Below, in pieces: positions 1 through 9,179 of a DNA stretch of 21,727 nucleotides. A program made the translations under genes and the position numbers. The notes below the pieces were generated by a model, which saw nothing but the letters and a program-made list of their open reading frames with translations, was not told the DNA's origin and ran no database searches. The DNA lies in contig BFEA01000257.1 of the NCBI GenBank assembly GCA_003427395.1, positions 910,555-932,281 of the forward strand, read 5' to 3'. Source of the DNA: Chara braunii (taxonomy: Eukaryota; Streptophyta; Charophyceae; Charales; Characeae). The number at the start of each line of letters is the position of its first letter. Within the stretch, counting starts at the first letter, position 1.

Positions 1-104
1 TCTCGGCCACACCCCATGGTCGGGCCACGGCCGAGATGTCTCGGTCACACCCCGGATTGGCCACGGCCGAGATGTCTCGGCCACACCCCAGATTGGCCAC
101 GGTC
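1..104. repeat. Short tandem array, about 36-38 bp x 3
   Basis: Three consecutive units start at 1, 39 and 75, each opening with tctcgg(c/t)cacacccc. The second and third are nearly identical; the first carries a 2-bp length difference. The first two units end in ggccgagatg, and in the first the opening tctcggcc is the reverse complement of the closing ggccgaga, so a unit can fold as a hairpin. The third unit breaks down at about 104 into ggtcaaaatattt. The array reaches the left edge of the window, so its true length is unknown. Confidence 0.85.
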
Positions 105-340
105 AAAATATTTTTGACCGGCCCGGTACTTGGGAACAGACCGGTACCCAAACCGGTACCGTGCCTGCGACACAGCCACCCATTTAAAACTGCCACAACC
201 GCTCATATCAGACTTCGGCCTCTACGTTATTGCACTCCCATGTTTCCCTTGCCTTTTCAAAGTCGGGCCCCCACGAATATGCCCACAGATTTTTTTTTTG
301 CCCTTTCGAAACTATTTTGTGCCACAAACGCACTTTCCCC

Positions 341-350
341 TATTTATAAA
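341..350 (+). promoter_or_regulatory. TATA-box-like site
   Basis: The string tatttataaa sits in a C-rich then A/G-rich setting, a plausible plant-type TATA box. If used, transcription would begin near 375-385 and run right. No coding region follows closely, so this is only a motif match. It could equally be an old promoter of a decayed element. Confidence 0.25.
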
Positions 351-954
351 GAAAAGGGATCCAAGTCATAATGAAAAAAAAAAAGAAGGCAGTTGGACTG
401 AGTTGGCCGACTTTTGGAGAATAATCCTTGACGAGGGCAGTAGAAGTGGTTGCTGAGTCATCAGCGATAGTACACACCTACTCTGGTCATGTGGGTCTTC
501 AACTCGCTGAATGTCAAACGTCACAGCACCGGTCTGAGAGTAGCTGTATTTCCTTGCCCTTCCCGTACTGCGACTCTTACGTTCACTGACAGGCAACCCT
601 TTGGAAGGAAATGAGTTGGCCACTGGCTAGAGATATCGGAGCGTCATAGTAACTGTTCCCTCACATAGAGGGGACGGACTTGATGCCTCGGCTGTAGAAT
701 TGCTCAACAGTTTCGCACTTTGGAAGGAGGTCGCATCTGTTCTGCTTTTCCACCAGGAGCCTCTTTACCCCCTGGGTGTACTTTTTGAGAGAATGAATGA
801 CCACCCACTACGGGGGTATAGCGGAGATTGGCTGTGCACTGTGCTCCTCAATTCTGTGTACGCCGCTGAGTTTTTGTTTCAAGTGATCCACTCCGAATCA
901 CTCCGGACCACGCACACTTGTCCCTGTCCCAGATATGGTTGACCTGCCAGTCTG

Positions 955-1098
955 CCAGATGCCCCTCTCTGGCGTCATCTGGCCCATGGGACCAACCATC
1001 TGGCGCATGGGCCAGGTGCCCCTCTGTAGCCATTTCGCAGCGAGATTGCCGGGCTTTTTGGCCACAGAGAACATCTGCCCCATGGGACCAATCATCGC
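955..1098. repeat. Imperfect direct repeats with catctgg/catggg core
   Basis: A roughly 25-bp block at 978 recurs at 1073 with about two differences (core cccatgggaccaa). A shorter variant follows immediately at 1002 (catctggcgcatgggcc). The block gcccctct occurs at 961 and 1018. The spacing is irregular, so this is a small decayed repeat cluster rather than a clean satellite. Confidence 0.6.
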
Positions 1099-1142
1099 AC
1101 GATTTTTTTTTTTTTTTTTTTGGACAATCATTGCACGATTTT
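1085..1142. repeat. Duplicated ~20-bp sequence flanking a T19 run
   Basis: The segment at 1085-1106 (gggaccaatcatcgcacga followed by T) is repeated at 1122-1142 as ggacaatcattgcacga plus T. A run of 19 T (1103-1121) lies between them. Near-identical sequences on both sides of a homopolymer resemble a target-site duplication around the tail of a minus-strand retroposed fragment, but no element body remains. A simple tandem duplication with T-tract expansion is the alternative. Confidence 0.55.
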
Positions 1143-1530
1143 AAAAAAGGATGGAAGAGAGTATCTTTTCTGTGGTAGCACTGGAAGGTGCCCTTTTTTT
1201 TTCCTCTTCCGAAAACAGAACCTTAGCGTTGAGGCTTCTTTTCCATTCTGGGGAGCGTCAGTCCCGTTCCTATTCTACCGGCAAGTCATAAAGGATTACA
1301 GTGTGTACTCACTCACGCTCCTCCCCCTCATGGTGTGGAGGCCCAAAGGACGGCATTGATTACCTCGCGAAGGAGGGATGTACCACCCTTTACCCTTGCC
1401 TAAGTTAGCCTGTTCCATTAGGTTTCTGTTCTTGTCTTATGACCCAGGAGCTGTAGCTACTCTGAGTGTCTCCTCAGAACCGTTAAAAAGGTCGTCAGGA
1501 AAAAAAGTGCCAAAGGAAGGGGGGAGCGGT

Positions 1531-1583
1531 AGCGCTATCCGTGCGCTAATCCATGCGCTAATTCAGAAACGCTGATTAGCGCT
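1531..1583. repeat. Repeated gcgcta(a)t motifs with an inverted copy
   Basis: Three direct copies of a gcgctaatcc-like string lie at 1532, 1543 and 1555. An inverted copy, gattagcgc, at 1574-1582 is the exact complement of 1543-1551. The cluster can fold into competing hairpins. It lies about 40 bp inside the proposed 5' end of element 1, where LINEs carry internal promoter or leader structure, but a regulatory role is only a guess. Confidence 0.5.
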
Positions 1584-1952
1584 AGGGTTGCGCCCTGAAG
1601 GCGATACCGAATGCTAAGATACAGGCTCCAAGAGTGGCGGGCGCATGCAGCGACGCTCACCTCGGTAGTCTCGAGGGCGAGGATTATAAGTGGAGATGAA
1701 GAGGACGCACTCGAGCCGTTTGCTGCCATCGCGTTGTGCTATGGCAGTTAGTTAAGTAGCACTGCTGTTCTTCCAGAATAGCAACATCCTTGGTAGGATG
1801 GGTGTATCTTTTCATTAGCGGCCTGGAGTGCTTAGCCCCTCCCGTCCGTTGCCCGCTGACCGTTGATCGATACCATCTCAAAAGGAAACTTGCTTGCCTT
1901 TGCAGCCAATGCGACTTCTACCAGGCAGGGAGATTTGGGATTGTGGCATGGT

Positions 1953-2147
1953 ATGGAGAAGCTGATGCCTGGAATGAGCAAGCTGTCGGAAGAAATTGCA
2001 GAGGGATCGGACCCCTCTTTCGAGGCAGATCAGCCTGCATGTGAAGCGGTGTATCAACCTCAAAGCTTCAGGAAGAGACAAGGTGGAGAATCTCCTTCGA
2101 TAGAGAGAGTGGTAATCTCATATCTCATTAACCCTACCCTGCTCTAG
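1953..2147 (+). CDS. Possible small upstream ORF in the element 1 leader
   Basis: An ATG at 1953 opens 64 codons ending in TAG at 2145-2147, about 130 nt before the chosen ORF1 start. The frame is open further upstream, to 1860, but without another ATG. The product would be polar and slightly acidic in its first half with no motif I recognise. It could be an upstream ORF that tempers ORF1 translation, or chance: a 96-codon open stretch is not rare. No homologous frame is visible in elements 2 or 3, which lack this region. Confidence 0.2.
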   Translation: MEKLMPGMSKLSEEIAEGSDPSFEADQPACEAVYQPQSFRKRQGGESPSIERVVISYLINPTLL

Positions 2148-2279
2148 GAAGTGGTGATATTAGTGTTGTTTCTCATGATAGTACAGCGATATCAGTTGGC
2201 TGTTAAGCCATTGATTAGCTGTTTCTATATCTGCTGGCTGGGATCATTTTTCCTTGGTCTAGTAGATAAGAGCGGGGGA

Positions 2280-4373
2280 ATGGGCACCCCGGGGGAGGTA
2301 CCCCGAGGGGGGCAGTCGAGGAATCGAGTTTATACCGCGGAGGAAAAACAGCAAATCTCCTCACTATTTGAAGACTGCTTTAGGGATGGAATTTTGCCAA
2401 GGGGGTTGAATATTGGGGTAGCAGAGATTAGCGAGGATATTGCTCGTTTTGATCTAAACGAAGATTTCTCTGACCTCAGTATCCAATGGTTGAAGGAGCA
2501 TGCGGTGACTGTTGTCTTTTCAAACGAGGCTGCTGTGTTGTCAAACAAGATGAAAAAGAAGTTGGTCAGAGTCTATGAGAACGCCTGGTATGACTCGGGT
2601 CTTTTGGATGAGCGTACTACAAGGGGTAGATATCAGAACGAGGGGAGAAACTTGGCCTCTTTTGTTTCCGCGGAAAAAGCGGTAATCACCTGGATGTTAA
2701 AAAAAGGGAACGATGTGATAGTTACCGAGGGGAAGGAGTACAGGGTTGAATTCCTTCCATGGATGACCTTGGCGGAAATGAGGACATATAAGGACCCGGC
2801 TTCCAAATTTTTTTGGATCCGATGCCTTCGTGTTCCGTTTCAGCTGTTGTCATCGCTTTGTGTTGCTGTAGAAAACACCTTTGGTACAGTGTTGAAGGTA
2901 CATCCTATGGAAAAGGGGGAAGAAGACCCAGAACTGGGCTTCGTAAGATTTGATATGGATGTGAGTGTGAAGGCTCGGGTGAAACCGAGGTTGGTGGTAG
3001 GAGTCCCTAGACAAGGTGACTATTATTTTGAGGTGGTTTCAGCACAAACCCCGTGGTGCAATCGTTGTAGAGAATTTTATCATGAGGAGAAAGACGACTG
3101 TTGCCCCGGGAATGCTGAGGCAGATCCTTTTGCGGATAACTTCAACAGGCCAGTACCGCCGTCCCCACCTTTTTCAGGCTTCGTGCCGATTGGAGAGAAA
3201 CCCCCTACGACAGGATTCCGTAGATTTCCAGGGGGAAACCAGTCGTACCAGGAGAAATTGACCTCCGGCTCAAGGAAAGGATCGAGGGATGAGGGGGAGA
3301 AGAAAACCAAGGGATTATCGAAAGGGAAGGAAGGGAAACCGCAGCAGCAGACCACGCAGAAGAAGAAGGGGAAGAGCAAGCAAGGGGACCCTAGTGGACA
3401 ACACTCAAGGGTGAAGGGAGATCGCTCGAGCCGGGCGGATGACGGCGTAGAATCAGAGAGTGAAGGAAACAGCCGGTTATCCGCATTGGAGAAAGGGGCG
3501 TACAAAGCTTTGTCTAAAGCCTTCAAATCGGGAAGTGGCGGGAGGGACCACATGAAGGACATTTCCTTTCAGGGATTTGCGAAAGAGGTAAAGATAAGTG
3601 AAGGGTCAGAAGAGGAGAAGGAGGAAGAGGATGAAGAAGAGGAGAATGAGAAGGAATGCGGAGGATACTTGATGGAAGAGGAAGGTAGTGGGACAGGGGG
3701 AGGAGGGAGAGTGGAAGGTCTGGTGGGCGGAGTGCCGATCGAAACCCTGAACAGAGGGGACGATATTGTTAGAGTTTTAGTTCCCCTCATATTCGCTCGT
3801 GCTAGCTCAGGCGTGATGATTCTGGCTACTCAGTTAGCGGATGGTTCTATGGAACAACCAACGGTGGAATTCAAGGAGTTGCTGACGCAACCAGCGATCC
3901 TAAAGAGGACAAGATATATAGTCCCGAGTTGCCTCCAGATCAGGGTAATCCAAGGGATGAGGACTGGGGTACATACCGTCGCGTTACCATCGGGCCAAAA
4001 AACGAGATTCTATTTTGTTTTTTTGGACGCCAAAATGGAGAATACAATTAAGGACCAGCTCGAAGCTCTGGATAGATCTTGGTTTGCCCTAAATCTCTTG
4101 GATTCAGATCTCAATGAGGATCTCGAAAAGATCTCATTGAAGGGTTCCCTATCCGCCAAAGTGATAGCGGAATGGCTCCGTGATGCGGAAGTGTATAGAA
4201 GTGCTCTATTTGACGAGTCCTTCAAAGCCACCCTAGGCACCCCATGGCAGGTGACTTCACCTTCGTCAGGAGGTAGGGAGGGAGCACGGAGACGGAAGAA
4301 ACCAGATAACGGGGAATCACCGAGAGGCCGCATCCATGGCAAAAAAGGCCTCTCGTTGACTGATGCTCAGTAA
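2280..4373 (+). CDS. LINE ORF1 nucleic-acid-binding protein, intact
   Basis: 697 codons without interruption. ORF1 proteins of plant L1 elements bind the element RNA and travel with it as a ribonucleoprotein. Residues about 176-258 (from FFWIRCLRVPFQ) resemble the DUF4283 region of plant LINE ORF1s. A zinc knuckle follows at residue 260 (3057-3104): Cys-x2-Cys-x4-His-x5-Cys, one residue longer in its last gap than the classic CX2CX4HX4C. Next come a Lys/Gly/Ser-rich basic linker (about 330-385), a near-pure Glu/Asp tract (about 442-460) and a C-terminal region (about 484-648) I do not recognise. ATG 2280 is chosen for its good context (G at -3, G at +4). The frame stays open back to 2151 with an ATG at 2175, but that extension is hydrophobic with a poor context, so it is probably leader. 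The stop overlaps the ORF2 start. Confidence 0.8.
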   Translation: MGTPGEVPRGGQSRNRVYTAEEKQQISSLFEDCFRDGILPRGLNIGVAEISEDIARFDLNEDFSDLSIQWLKEHAVTVVFSNEAAVLSNKMKKKLVRVYENAWYDSGLLDERTTRGRYQNEGRNLASFVSAEKAVITWMLKKGNDVIVTEGKEYRVEFLPWMTLAEMRTYKDPASKFFWIRCLRVPFQLLSSLCVAVENTFGTVLKVHPMEKGEEDPELGFVRFDMDVSVKARVKPRLVVGVPRQGDYYFEVVSAQTPWCNRCREFYHEEKDDCCPGNAEADPFADNFNRPVPPSPPFSGFVPIGEKPPTTGFRRFPGGNQSYQEKLTSGSRKGSRDEGEKKTKGLSKGKEGKPQQQTTQKKKGKSKQGDPSGQHSRVKGDRSSRADDGVESESEGNSRLSALEKGAYKALSKAFKSGSGGRDHMKDISFQGFAKEVKISEGSEEEKEEEDEEEENEKECGGYLMEEEGSGTGGGGRVEGLVGGVPIETLNRGDDIVRVLVPLIFARASSGVMILATQLADGSMEQPTVEFKELLTQPAILKRTRYIVPSCLQIRVIQGMRTGVHTVALPSGQKTRFYFVFLDAKMENTIKDQLEALDRSWFALNLLDSDLNEDLEKISLKGSLSAKVIAEWLRDAEVYRSALFDESFKATLGTPWQVTSPSSGGREGARRRKKPDNGESPRGRIHGKKGLSLTDAQ

Positions 4374-7300
4374 TGGTAAGTTGAAGATCGCGTCATGGAA
4401 TGTACGAGAACTGTGTGATACGGGGTTCAAACAGAAACGTAGCCGCCTGAAATCTTGGATGCATAAAGAAAGAATTCCAATTTTGTGCATCCAAGAATCT
4501 AAGTTAGATGATAACCGTATACGGGAGTTGGAAAGTTGGTGGACAGACCCTCAATTTCGGGGCCCTGCTAGGGGGGGACAGGGGGAATACGGAACAACGG
4601 GTGGTGTGGGAATCCTGTTTCACAAAAACTTCGACACTCAGATCATTGATACTATGGTTGACACTTGGGGTAGGTGGCTCTGGGTGAAATTCTCGGTGGG
4701 CTCGGAGGATTGGGCTGTGATGTCTGCATATCTTCCGGTCTGTTATAAGGAAAGAATTAAGTTTATTTCGCAAATGTCGAGTTTTGTCCCTAATTGTGCT
4801 AATCGTATCATAGCTGCTGACTGGAACACAGTACTAAACCCGGGCTTGGATACGCCAAAAGTGACTCCGATAAGATCGGATATCAGATTATTAAATGCCT
4901 TTCTGACTAGTCAAGGTCTAATCGATGCATTTAGGGTACTCTATCCTGAGGATCCGGGATACACTTGGTTTGGGTCCCAGTCTCCACCGGTAAGGAAGAG
5001 GTTGAATTTCATGCTTATGAAGGGAACCCCATGGGAAACTTGGCATAGGATAGAGGTTGGGGTAGGGTCTATGTCGGATCACCTGCCAATCACTGCAAAA
5101 TTTCAGATTTCTCAGGCACAGAAATTTGGGAGCTCTTACTTTAAATTGAATACGCAGCATCTTAATGATCCGGATTTTCGAGACTGGATCCGTAACCATT
5201 TCAAGGAATGGGAAATGGCTAAGTCTTTATTCGAGAAGGAGGAAGACTGGTTGGAAGTAGGATTCAGAATCCTTCAGGGTTCGCTGAGTAATATCTCCCA
5301 GATAAAGGTCATGGAACGGAAAAAAGTCGAGAGAGGTCTTTTACGGAAAATTCAAATTGCGGAGAAGGAATTCGGTAAACATCCTATTACTGACGCCTAC
5401 TGGACAGGGGTTAGGAAACGGGCCTATCATCAGTTGGAAGCACTAGAAATCCAACAACAGGTTAGATGGAAAGAGTGGCTTGCCCAGAGGAATATTATCA
5501 CCGACGATCGCATGTGTAAGGAGACATTCCGATGATTATTGCTACAGCCTACGAAGATGCCCATGCACCAACTGGCCCACCCCTTCTCTATCTCTCCGCA
5601 GATTTCCATGGACTTTGGGGTAATGTGCGAATATGCATGTTTGTACTTCTATGATATCCTAACTACCCGTAGACCCTTTGATGACTGTGATTCCGACTTA
5701 CGAGAAGGAAATGATTTCTGGAATTGGTCCAAGAGAAGCCTGTCCCCGTCATCTAAGTTGGATCTAGATAGACCGGTAAACCCGGAAGAACTCTATGTCG
5801 CGGCAAAACTAATGGCTAGTGGTAAGTGCCCCGACGATGATGGTCTCCCAATCGAACTGTATCTGGCCGTTTGGGAGGTAATCAGCCCTCATTTATTGAA
5901 AACCTATAATGCGGTCCTCACAGGAGGGCGACTCACTAGAGGTATGATAAAAGGGATTATAATGCTATTATATAAAAAAGGTGAAAAGACTGATGTGCGA
6001 AACTGGAGACCGATTTCGGTTCTTAATGTGTCGTACAAACTCCTCGCAAAGGTTCTAGCAATTCGTTTGGCTAAATACCTCTCTTCTCTAATAAGAAGTG
6101 AGCAAGGGGCTTTTGTGAAACACAAATCTATTTTAGATAATATTGCAGCCACTATTCAAGCATTAGAAATCATTGCAAAAGAGAATAGAAATGTTGCAAT
6201 ACTGTTATTAGATATGGAGAAGGCGTATGATAGAGTCGGATGAGCCTTTGTGATGACTACGCTGAAACATATGAACTTCGGTCAAAATTTCTGCAATTGG
6301 GTATCAGTTATGCACTCTAGTGCTACTGCGGCAGTGATGGTGAATGAACAGATCTCTAGGGCCTTCTCCTTGACTAGATCTTTGAGGCAGGGTTGCCCCC
6401 TTGCCCTTCTACTCTTCGTGATCCATTTGGAAATTTTGCTTGATAACCTGAGATATAGTGGGAGAGTAAAAGGTTTATCTTTAAGGGATGAAGTGAAATG
6501 GAAAGGAGGTGCTTTGGCGGACGACCTCTCGGTAGCCTGCATTAACTCCCGGTCTAATCTGTTGAATCTGAGGAAAATTTTGAATAGATATTGCGAGTTG
6601 TCAGAAGCGTCTATCAATTGGAATAAGTCCGCGTACTTCTTGCCGAAACCATTTGAACTACGGGTAAATTGGGGTCTTAAAAAAATACCCGCAGTCTCTT
6701 CTGAGAGGTTTCTAGGAATTCAAATCTCATTATCAGAGAACTCGTCCTATCAAGATTCGCTTCTGGAAGAGAGAGTGGTTAACAGGCTCCTATCATGGCA
6801 AAACAAGAAACATTTGTCCCTCGTGGACCGAGCACTTGTTATCTCTACAACTGTTTTTTCAATCTTATGGTTTACTTTGGCGGTCCATCTCCTGGGTGAA
6901 GGGGCATATAAAAGGAGAAGATGAGCTGCGGCAAGGGTATTGTGGAAACCGGGAGGCAGTGAGCAGGAAGGTTTCATGGCAAAAGTTGTGTGGGAAACCG
7001 TTTCGTTCCCCAGGGATGAAGGGGGTCTGGGAGTGCTGGACCCTCGCCAGCAAAACATCGCAACGCTTGCCAAATGGCCCATTAAGGCCCTGTCAGCAAG
7101 ATTGGATTCCCCTTGGTTGAAATTGGTTGTATATATCTTGCGAGGATAATGGTCTTTGAGTCGAGATGAAGATGTTTTGGCTTGTTTACAAATAGGTTCT
7201 TATGTTAATAAACAGCCAAAGTCCAAATTTTGGAAGGACATTCTGTATGCTTGGAATAAGGTGTTTCCAACAGACAGAGAAGGTCCTTCCACCAGGGCAG

Positions 7301-8676
7301 CGGTCTTGAACCAAATCATCTTTGAAAACCCGCTGATAACAGATAAAGAGGGGAAGACATTCTCAGCCCATGACTCCCCAGGGAAGTTTGGTAAATCCTG
7401 GATAGAGCGAGGGGTGGTAAAATTGAAAGATCTGTGGGATGAGTCGAAAGGAATGTTGAAAACCTTGGACCAAATTAAGCTCATTCTAGGCAGACTCAGA
7501 GACGTTAAAAATAGGGTAATAGTAGTTCAACAAGCGATCCCTTTTTCATGGATTCAGATTTTGACAGAGGAGAGTATTCCGGCAGCTGGCCTATGGGGCA
7601 TCTGTAGCTCCTCTTATCCACCAGTGGTGTATCACGTTACTCAAGATCTGGGAGAAGAAGAATGGCTGGCAAGGGAATGGCAAATTGATAGTTCGGTTGA
7701 ATTCACCAAGGAACTATCTCCAGGACAAAAGTCTGTGCGGTTGTCTGAGATTAGTAGCTTAGTGGAAATAGTAGTTCAGACACAACTCAAAAGAATTGCT
7801 GGGGCAAGGGGAATTACATGGGCTGCTGAACTACCAATGAGATTACTCCCACTGGCGGAAGCGGCAGTGGATATACGTGCCTTGGGATGGCTAATCGGAC
7901 AGGAGCAAAATAAGATCAGTTTGGCAAACTATAAAGCAAAGGTGGGAGTATCAATTCAAAAGGCGAAGGTTGCTAAGCCCCCTGCAGTATCAGTAGCTAA
8001 ACGCAGAGCGGAAGGGGATCTCTTGATGATTTCGGAAGATCAATTAGCCTCGCTGTGGCGGAAGTATAAAGCGATCCCTTCTCAAAGGCTAGCAAATATT
8101 GTATGGCTTCAATCTTTTTTGGCCACAACTTCTGCAGTTAACCTATCGGCTGGGGGAATGTCAATTTCAACAGTATGTGTCTGCTGCCGTTGGCCTTGGG
8201 AGACAAATAGACATCTGTGGCTTACTTGTCCAGCGTCACGTAGAATTTGGGATTGGTGGATATCGCACTGGGAGAAGTTCTCAGGAAAAGCTTTTGAGTG
8301 GACAGACGAATGGATAATCTTAGGCACTCACAACAAAGAGAAAACATCTGAGCATGATTGACTCTATGTGGCTCAATGCTTGAGGGCAATCATTCTGAAA
8401 ATCATTTGGGACGATCGAAACAATCTACTTTTTAGGTCGTCAGGGACCACGGATGCTCAGATTAAGTTGTTGGTGACCCAGCAGATTAGAACCACAATTC
8501 GGAGTGATTGCCTCAGACACAAAGTTTCAAGCACCCAAAAATCTTGGAAGTGGTTTTGGGATACGTGGGGAAGGAATTCTAGTGTGGTTAAACTGAACTC
8601 AAATAGTAGGTTGCGGTTTTGTCCCTGGTTGTTGTCCCCTCAGGGACATGGGGAGCGCTTTAGCTCCCCACCATAG
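4363..8676 (+). pseudogene. LINE ORF2 (EN-RT-zinc finger), five in-frame stops
   Basis: About 1,437 codons in one frame from ATG 4363. EN (4375-5100): Asn (4399), Glu (4495), DWN (4819) and SDH (5074) are present, but the Asp of the usual R-(I/L)-D motif is Asn (5005). RT (about 5780-6560): motif A DMEKAYDRV with Asp at 6211, motif B RQGCPL at 6385, motif C ADD at 6517-6525, so both catalytic carboxylates of motif C survive. A C-terminal zinc finger, CVCC...HLWLTC, lies at 8176-8229. No RNase H domain is evident. Stops: TGA 5533, 6241, 6922, 8359 and TAA 7147 (codons 391, 627, 854, 1333, 929). The one at 6241 replaces the Trp normally following YDRVD. No frameshift is needed anywhere. The ATG overlaps the ORF1 stop by 11 nt in a different frame. 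The protein would nick DNA and prime reverse transcription; here only the EN part could be made. Confidence 0.92.
8649..8670 (+). other. Perfect 8-bp stem hairpin at the ORF2 end
   Basis: tggggagc (8649-8656) pairs exactly with gctcccca (8663-8670) around a 6-nt loop, ending 3 nt before the ORF2 stop codon (8674-8676). A stem-loop here lies where some LINE RNAs carry RT-recognition structure, but usually that lies nearer the tail. A similar gctccccacca string occurs in the 3' region of element 2 (14297), where it can pair with ggagc at 14314. Confidence 0.5.
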
Positions 8677-8892
8677 AGTGCTGTTAAACATGCTAGGAAG
8701 GGTAGATATAATTGGTATGGGTGTCGGAGCCTTTTATTTTTATTTGGGGAGCTGGTTTTTCTGGCCAACAGGGACACTGGACCCGGTTTCCAAGAGCCTA
8801 TCTGGGTAATGGCCTCAGTATTTCGGGATTGTTGTGGGGTTTCCCGACCCCGTCTCTTTTGACCTTGTGAAATAAATGCTCATATGGTTCTC

Positions 8893-8893
<1 letters not shown>
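8677..8893 (+). other. Element 1 3' untranslated region with shared motif and AATAAA
   Basis: About 217 bp between the ORF2 stop and the A run. Positions 8771-8792 (beginning gggacactggacccg) match 14266-14287 of element 2 at 21 of 22 positions. A canonical AATAAA lies at 8871-8876, 17 nt before the tail, which suits ordinary Pol II cleavage and polyadenylation of the element transcript. Confidence 0.75.

Positions 8894-8924
<31 letters not shown>
8894..8924 (+). repeat. Poly(A) tail of element 1 (A31)
   Basis: An uninterrupted run of 31 A, following AATAAA by 17 nt, marks the 3' end of element 1. A pure run this long points to a recent insertion, since homopolymers decay quickly. The next nine bases match 1481-1489. 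Confidence 0.9.
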
Positions 8925-8925
<1 letters not shown>

Positions 8926-8933
8926 GTTAAAAA

Positions 8934-9171
8934 TGACCTACAAGGCTACAAGGACCTTTATATCTTGTTTGATGAAACCAAGGAGGCAGGCCTAACCTGG
9001 CAATCACACAGTGGCCTGCTGGAAATGCAACAGCTCAAGATAAAACCCAGCCAAGTTCGGTCGGTCGACGACCTGCTCACAATCCTGTGTGGTGTTCTGC
9101 GTAGAAACGTCTTCAATGGGAGGGTGGATTGGGACGTGCAAGAATGGCAAAGGCTGCAGGGGATGAGATGA
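8934..9171 (+). pseudogene. C-terminal remnant of LINE ORF1 (element 2)
   Basis: An open frame of about 80 codons ends with TGA at 9169-9171, 8 nt before the ORF2 ATG. Its position immediately upstream of ORF2 marks it as the ORF1 end. It runs KDLYILFDETK, then a Leu/Val-rich stretch with VDDLL. This loosely matches the order of features in the unassigned C-terminal region of element 1 ORF1 (FYFVFLDAK, then a Leu-rich helix-like part). The frame upstream runs into the A31 of element 1, so the N-terminal part, including any zinc knuckle, was lost by 5' truncation at insertion. Homology to element 1 ORF1 is inference from weak similarity plus position. Confidence 0.55.
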
Positions 9172-9179
9172 TATAGCAG

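Larger units (their letters stand above)
105..1480. other. Non-coding stretch with no recognisable gene
   Basis: Short open frames occur on both strands but none has recognisable protein features, and they overlap each other without pattern. Visible structure includes three ccggtac-type motifs between 121 and 162 and a TATA-like site at 341-350. There are also imperfect short repeats at 955-1100 and a duplication around a T run at 1085-1142. Composition at about 400-940 is mixed and could be transcribed leader or degraded repeat. I see no RNA gene. Confidence 0.5.
1490..8924 (+). mobile_element. LINE element 1 (L1-type), near full length
   Basis: A complete LINE layout is visible: leader, ORF1 (2280-4373), ORF2 (4363-8676) with EN, RT and C-terminal zinc finger, a 3' region with AATAAA at 8871, and 31 A (8894-8924). 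The string cgttaaaaa occurs immediately after the tail (8925-8933) and again at 1481-1489, which suggests a 9-bp target-site duplication and sets the proposed left end near 1490. A 9-bp AT-rich match is weak proof, so the 5' end could be off by hundreds of bases. ORF1 is intact while ORF2 has five in-frame stops and no frameshift, the mark of a fairly recent but dead insertion. Confidence 0.85.

Noticed and set aside
36-456. Overlapping open frames of about 110 codons at the left end
   Set aside because: They run through the tandem array and poly-T, overlap in two frames, and show no domain or biased composition expected of a protein.
2196-2245. Resemblance between ctgttaagcc... here and ctgttaaaatcctaagccc... 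at 14402, as a target duplication for element 1
   Set aside because: The match needs several gaps and lies only about 80 bp before ORF1; the ungapped 9-bp match at 1481 is a better candidate.
2151-2279. N-terminal extension of ORF1 with a hydrophobic stretch
   Set aside because: It begins at a non-ATG codon; the only in-frame ATG (2175) has poor context and the stretch reads as leader DNA. The ATG at 2280 has a much better context.
3080-3562. Minus-strand open frame of 160 codons opposite ORF1
   Set aside because: It is a shadow of the purine-rich linker of ORF1, giving Phe/Pro/Ser-rich low-complexity protein with no motif.
4363-8676. Genome-wide reassignment of UGA to Trp to explain the TGA codons
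   Set aside because: Only the 6241 stop sits at a clearly conserved Trp. TAA and TAG also interrupt elements 1 and 2, and missing catalytic residues and frameshifts point to ordinary decay.
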